NCBI RefSeq assembly: GCF_017491605.1
Contig: NZ_JAFGYY010000008.1
Location: 1-64,000 of the forward strand
Length of the DNA stretch: 64,000 nucleotides
Reading direction: 5' to 3'
Origin: Pseudomonas sp. 30_B
Lineage (GTDB): Bacteria; Pseudomonadota; Gammaproteobacteria; Pseudomonadales; Pseudomonadaceae
The notes under the pieces were generated by a model. That model saw only the letters and a program-made list of their open reading frames with translations. It had not been told where the DNA came from and did not search any database. Positions 62,645 through 64,000 of the stretch are shown piece by piece. How positions within the stretch are numbered: position 1 is the first letter of the stretch; each line of letters opens with the position of its first letter. The translations under genes were made by a program, and so were the position numbers.

Positions 62645-63244
62645 TCAGGATGAAGGACGCGGCCCGTGATTACGCTGGAAGATCTCCTCTCCCATCGCGG
62701 CAATCTGCCCTTCGATCAGCGCATCGAACGGACGCAGCAGTTCGGCATGGGACTGCGGCGCATCCAGCGCATCGAGGGCATGCACCACCGCCTCGATGGT
62801 CGACAGCGCGCCTTCGGCCGGCGCCTTGCGCAGGCGATAGCGCGAGGTCAGCCCCTCCGGCAGGACGACTCGCGGGAGCGCTGCAAGATCGGGGTTGAGG
62901 TGCAACAGCTTGCGCGCCTTGCGCCAGGTGCCGTCGGGCACCACCAGCAGGCGCGGTTTATCCACAGGCCGCGCCGCCACTTCGGCAAGCGTGACGGCAG
63001 ACTCGCCAGGGAACAACAGCCAGGCATCCCAGCCCGACAGGTCCAACCCGCTGAAGTCCTCCCCCACCAGCAACTCCGCATTGGCCAGGCCGAGCGCCGC
63101 CAGCCGCGCGGTGTTCAGCGCATGGCCGACCTCGCTCGGGTGCTGCAGCAGGAGCACACGGGTGCGGTTGTCCAGATGCGGGATCAGCGCGCACAGACAG
63201 TGCGTCAAAGGGCGCTCGCAACGCGGGCAGCGGGCGCGGCTCAT
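62645..63244 (-). CDS. DTW-domain protein, probable tRNA-uridine aminocarboxypropyltransferase
   Basis: 199 residues from the ATG at 63242-63244, overlapping the LysR stop by four bases (ATGA). N-terminal zinc-type cysteines (CPRCERPLTHCLC), HPSEVGHALNTARL segment, the DTW signature as PDGTWRKARKLL, and SRYRLRK. DTW proteins of the TapT/TuaA group add the aminocarboxypropyl group of SAM to tRNA uridine (acp3U). Which tRNA is modified here is not known. Coupling to a LysR gene is unusual for a tRNA enzyme. Confidence 0.87.
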   Translation of the reverse strand: MSRARCPRCERPLTHCLCALIPHLDNRTRVLLLQHPSEVGHALNTARLAALGLANAELLVGEDFSGLDLSGWDAWLLFPGESAVTLAEVAARPVDKPRLLVVPDGTWRKARKLLHLNPDLAALPRVVLPEGLTSRYRLRKAPAEGALSTIEAVVHALDALDAPQSHAELLRPFDALIEGQIAAMGEEIFQRNHGPRPSS

Positions 63245-64000
63245 GGCGTGTTCGGCTGCGTACGCAGCAGGTCGCGGAAGTTCTGGATCAGCGGCTCGCG
63301 GGAGCGGCCGCGACGCAGGATCAGGGAGAACGGTGCCTGGTAGCCGAAGGTGGTCGGCAGCAAGGCCCGCAGGCGGCCCTGCTCCACCCAGGGGTGGGCG
63401 TAGTGCTCGGGCAGGTAGCCGATGTAGCCGCCGGAGAGGATCAGGATCAGCTGCGCCTCCATACTCTCCACGGTGCCGGCACTGTGCTTGAAGCCGTGCC
63501 GCGCCAGCTCCGCCTGGCTCCAATAGCCGCGGCCGACCATGCGCTGCTGGGTGATCAGCTCGGCGGGAATGCGCCGGCCATCGAACAGCGGGTGGCGGTC
63601 GCTGCAGTACAACCAGTGCTGCTCCCTATAGAGAGGCTGGTAGACCAGGCCGTTCATCCGGCTGAAGAAGGAGCCGATGGCCAGGTCCAGGCGGTTGTCC
63701 AATACCGCCAGCTGCAACTCGTAGGGGCTCTGCACCTGCAGGTGCAGGTGCACCGCCGGGTGCAGGCTGCTGAAAGAGCCGATGACGTCGGCCAGCGGCA
63801 ACGCCGGGTCGCTCACGGTGGAGTCCAGCACGCCGAGGTTCAGGGTGCCACGCAGCTCACCTTTCAAGGTTGCCGCATAACGCTCGAAGCCTTCCAGTTC
63901 ACCGAGGATGCGCAGGGTTTCCTGGTAGAACAGCTCGCCTTTGCTGGTCAGCCCGAAGCCGCCACGGCCGCGGTGGCAGAGCACGATGCCCAGCTGGTTC
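63241..64000 (-). CDS. LysR-family regulator, 5' end outside the window
   Basis: The C-terminal ~252 codons of a LysR protein; the reading frame stays open to the window edge (NQLGIVLCHRGRGGFGLT...), so the start and helix-turn-helix lie beyond 64000. GGFGLTSKGELFYQETLRIL is the end of the DNA-binding part and linker helix; the LysR substrate domain follows (GTLNLGVLDSTVSDPALPLADVIGSF). Effector unknown. Overlaps the DTW gene by ATGA. Confidence 0.88.
   Translation of the reverse strand, partial: NQLGIVLCHRGRGGFGLTSKGELFYQETLRILGELEGFERYAATLKGELRGTLNLGVLDSTVSDPALPLADVIGSFSSLHPAVHLHLQVQSPYELQLAVLDNRLDLAIGSFFSRMNGLVYQPLYREQHWLYCSDRHPLFDGRRIPAELITQQRMVGRGYWSQAELARHGFKHSAGTVESMEAQLILILSGGYIGYLPEHYAHPWVEQGRLRALLPTTFGYQAPFSLILRRGRSREPLIQNFRDLLRTQPNTP

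Overview
The window is chromosomal DNA of a high-GC Pseudomonas, most likely from the P. aeruginosa lineage. Evidence: phhRABC, hpd/aroP, an rbdA-like gene, the trhO-bolA-fumC block, and the complete lsfA-ABC-ssuEADCBF sulfur island all keep the gene content and order known from P. aeruginosa. Typical Pseudomonas REP palindromes lie between genes. The species cannot be fixed from the sequence alone. No rRNA, tRNA, integrase, transposase, prophage or CRISPR array was seen.

Layout. 1-360: one copy of a structured ~300 bp interspersed repeat. 0.36-4.7 kb: phhR divergent from phhABC (phenylalanine to tyrosine to 4-hydroxyphenylpyruvate). 4.9-7.8 kb: an AraC regulator divergent from a TauD-type dioxygenase and a FAH-fold hydratase. 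7.9-10.0 kb: arfB, a Tsx-like outer-membrane channel, mliC. 10.1-14.5 kb: hpd-maiA and an aroP-type permease, continuing tyrosine catabolism, with a divergent AraC gene. PhhR-box-like palindromes sit upstream of both phhA and hpd. 14.5-15.4 kb: repeat nest (two inverted copies of the structured element, REPs, a hexamer microsatellite). 15.5-22.5 kb: XapX protein, quinone oxidoreductase, HDO-like protein, RbdA-like GGDEF-EAL protein, LuxR regulator, methyltransferase. 22.5-32.7 kb: ABC exporter, DsbA-like, trhO, bolA, DUF2059, DUF2804, fumC, quinone reductase, aqpZ, EamA, MAPEG. 32.9-41.6 kb: organosulfur island ssuF-B-C-D-A-E, a second sulfonate-type ABC transporter and lsfA, all on the minus strand. 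42.4-43.6 kb: thiolase. 43.8-58.8 kb: a 3183-residue LapA/BapA-like RTX adhesin with 13 tandem repeats, divergent from its type I secretion system (TolC, ABC, HlyD). 58.9-64 kb: soxR and a target gene with a perfect SoxR box, GNAT, ABC-F, a DTW-domain protein, and a LysR gene cut by the window edge.

How the genes fit together. Three functional themes stand out: aromatic amino acid catabolism under PhhR; sulfate-starvation organosulfur scavenging (reduced flavin supply, monooxygenase, two uptake systems, peroxiredoxin); and c-di-GMP/biofilm attachment (RbdA-like phosphodiesterase, cleavable giant adhesin and its exporter, with a FleQ-box-like palindrome in the shared promoter region).

Most unusual signal. 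The ~300 bp repeat at 1-315, 14536-14806 (inverted) and 15109-15370 folds into a three-way junction plus further hairpins. Comparing the three copies, the paired arms change together while loops stay constant, and the non-Watson-Crick pairs I found are G-U when read in one strand direction. This suggests selection on an RNA structure rather than on the spurious ORFs that cross it.
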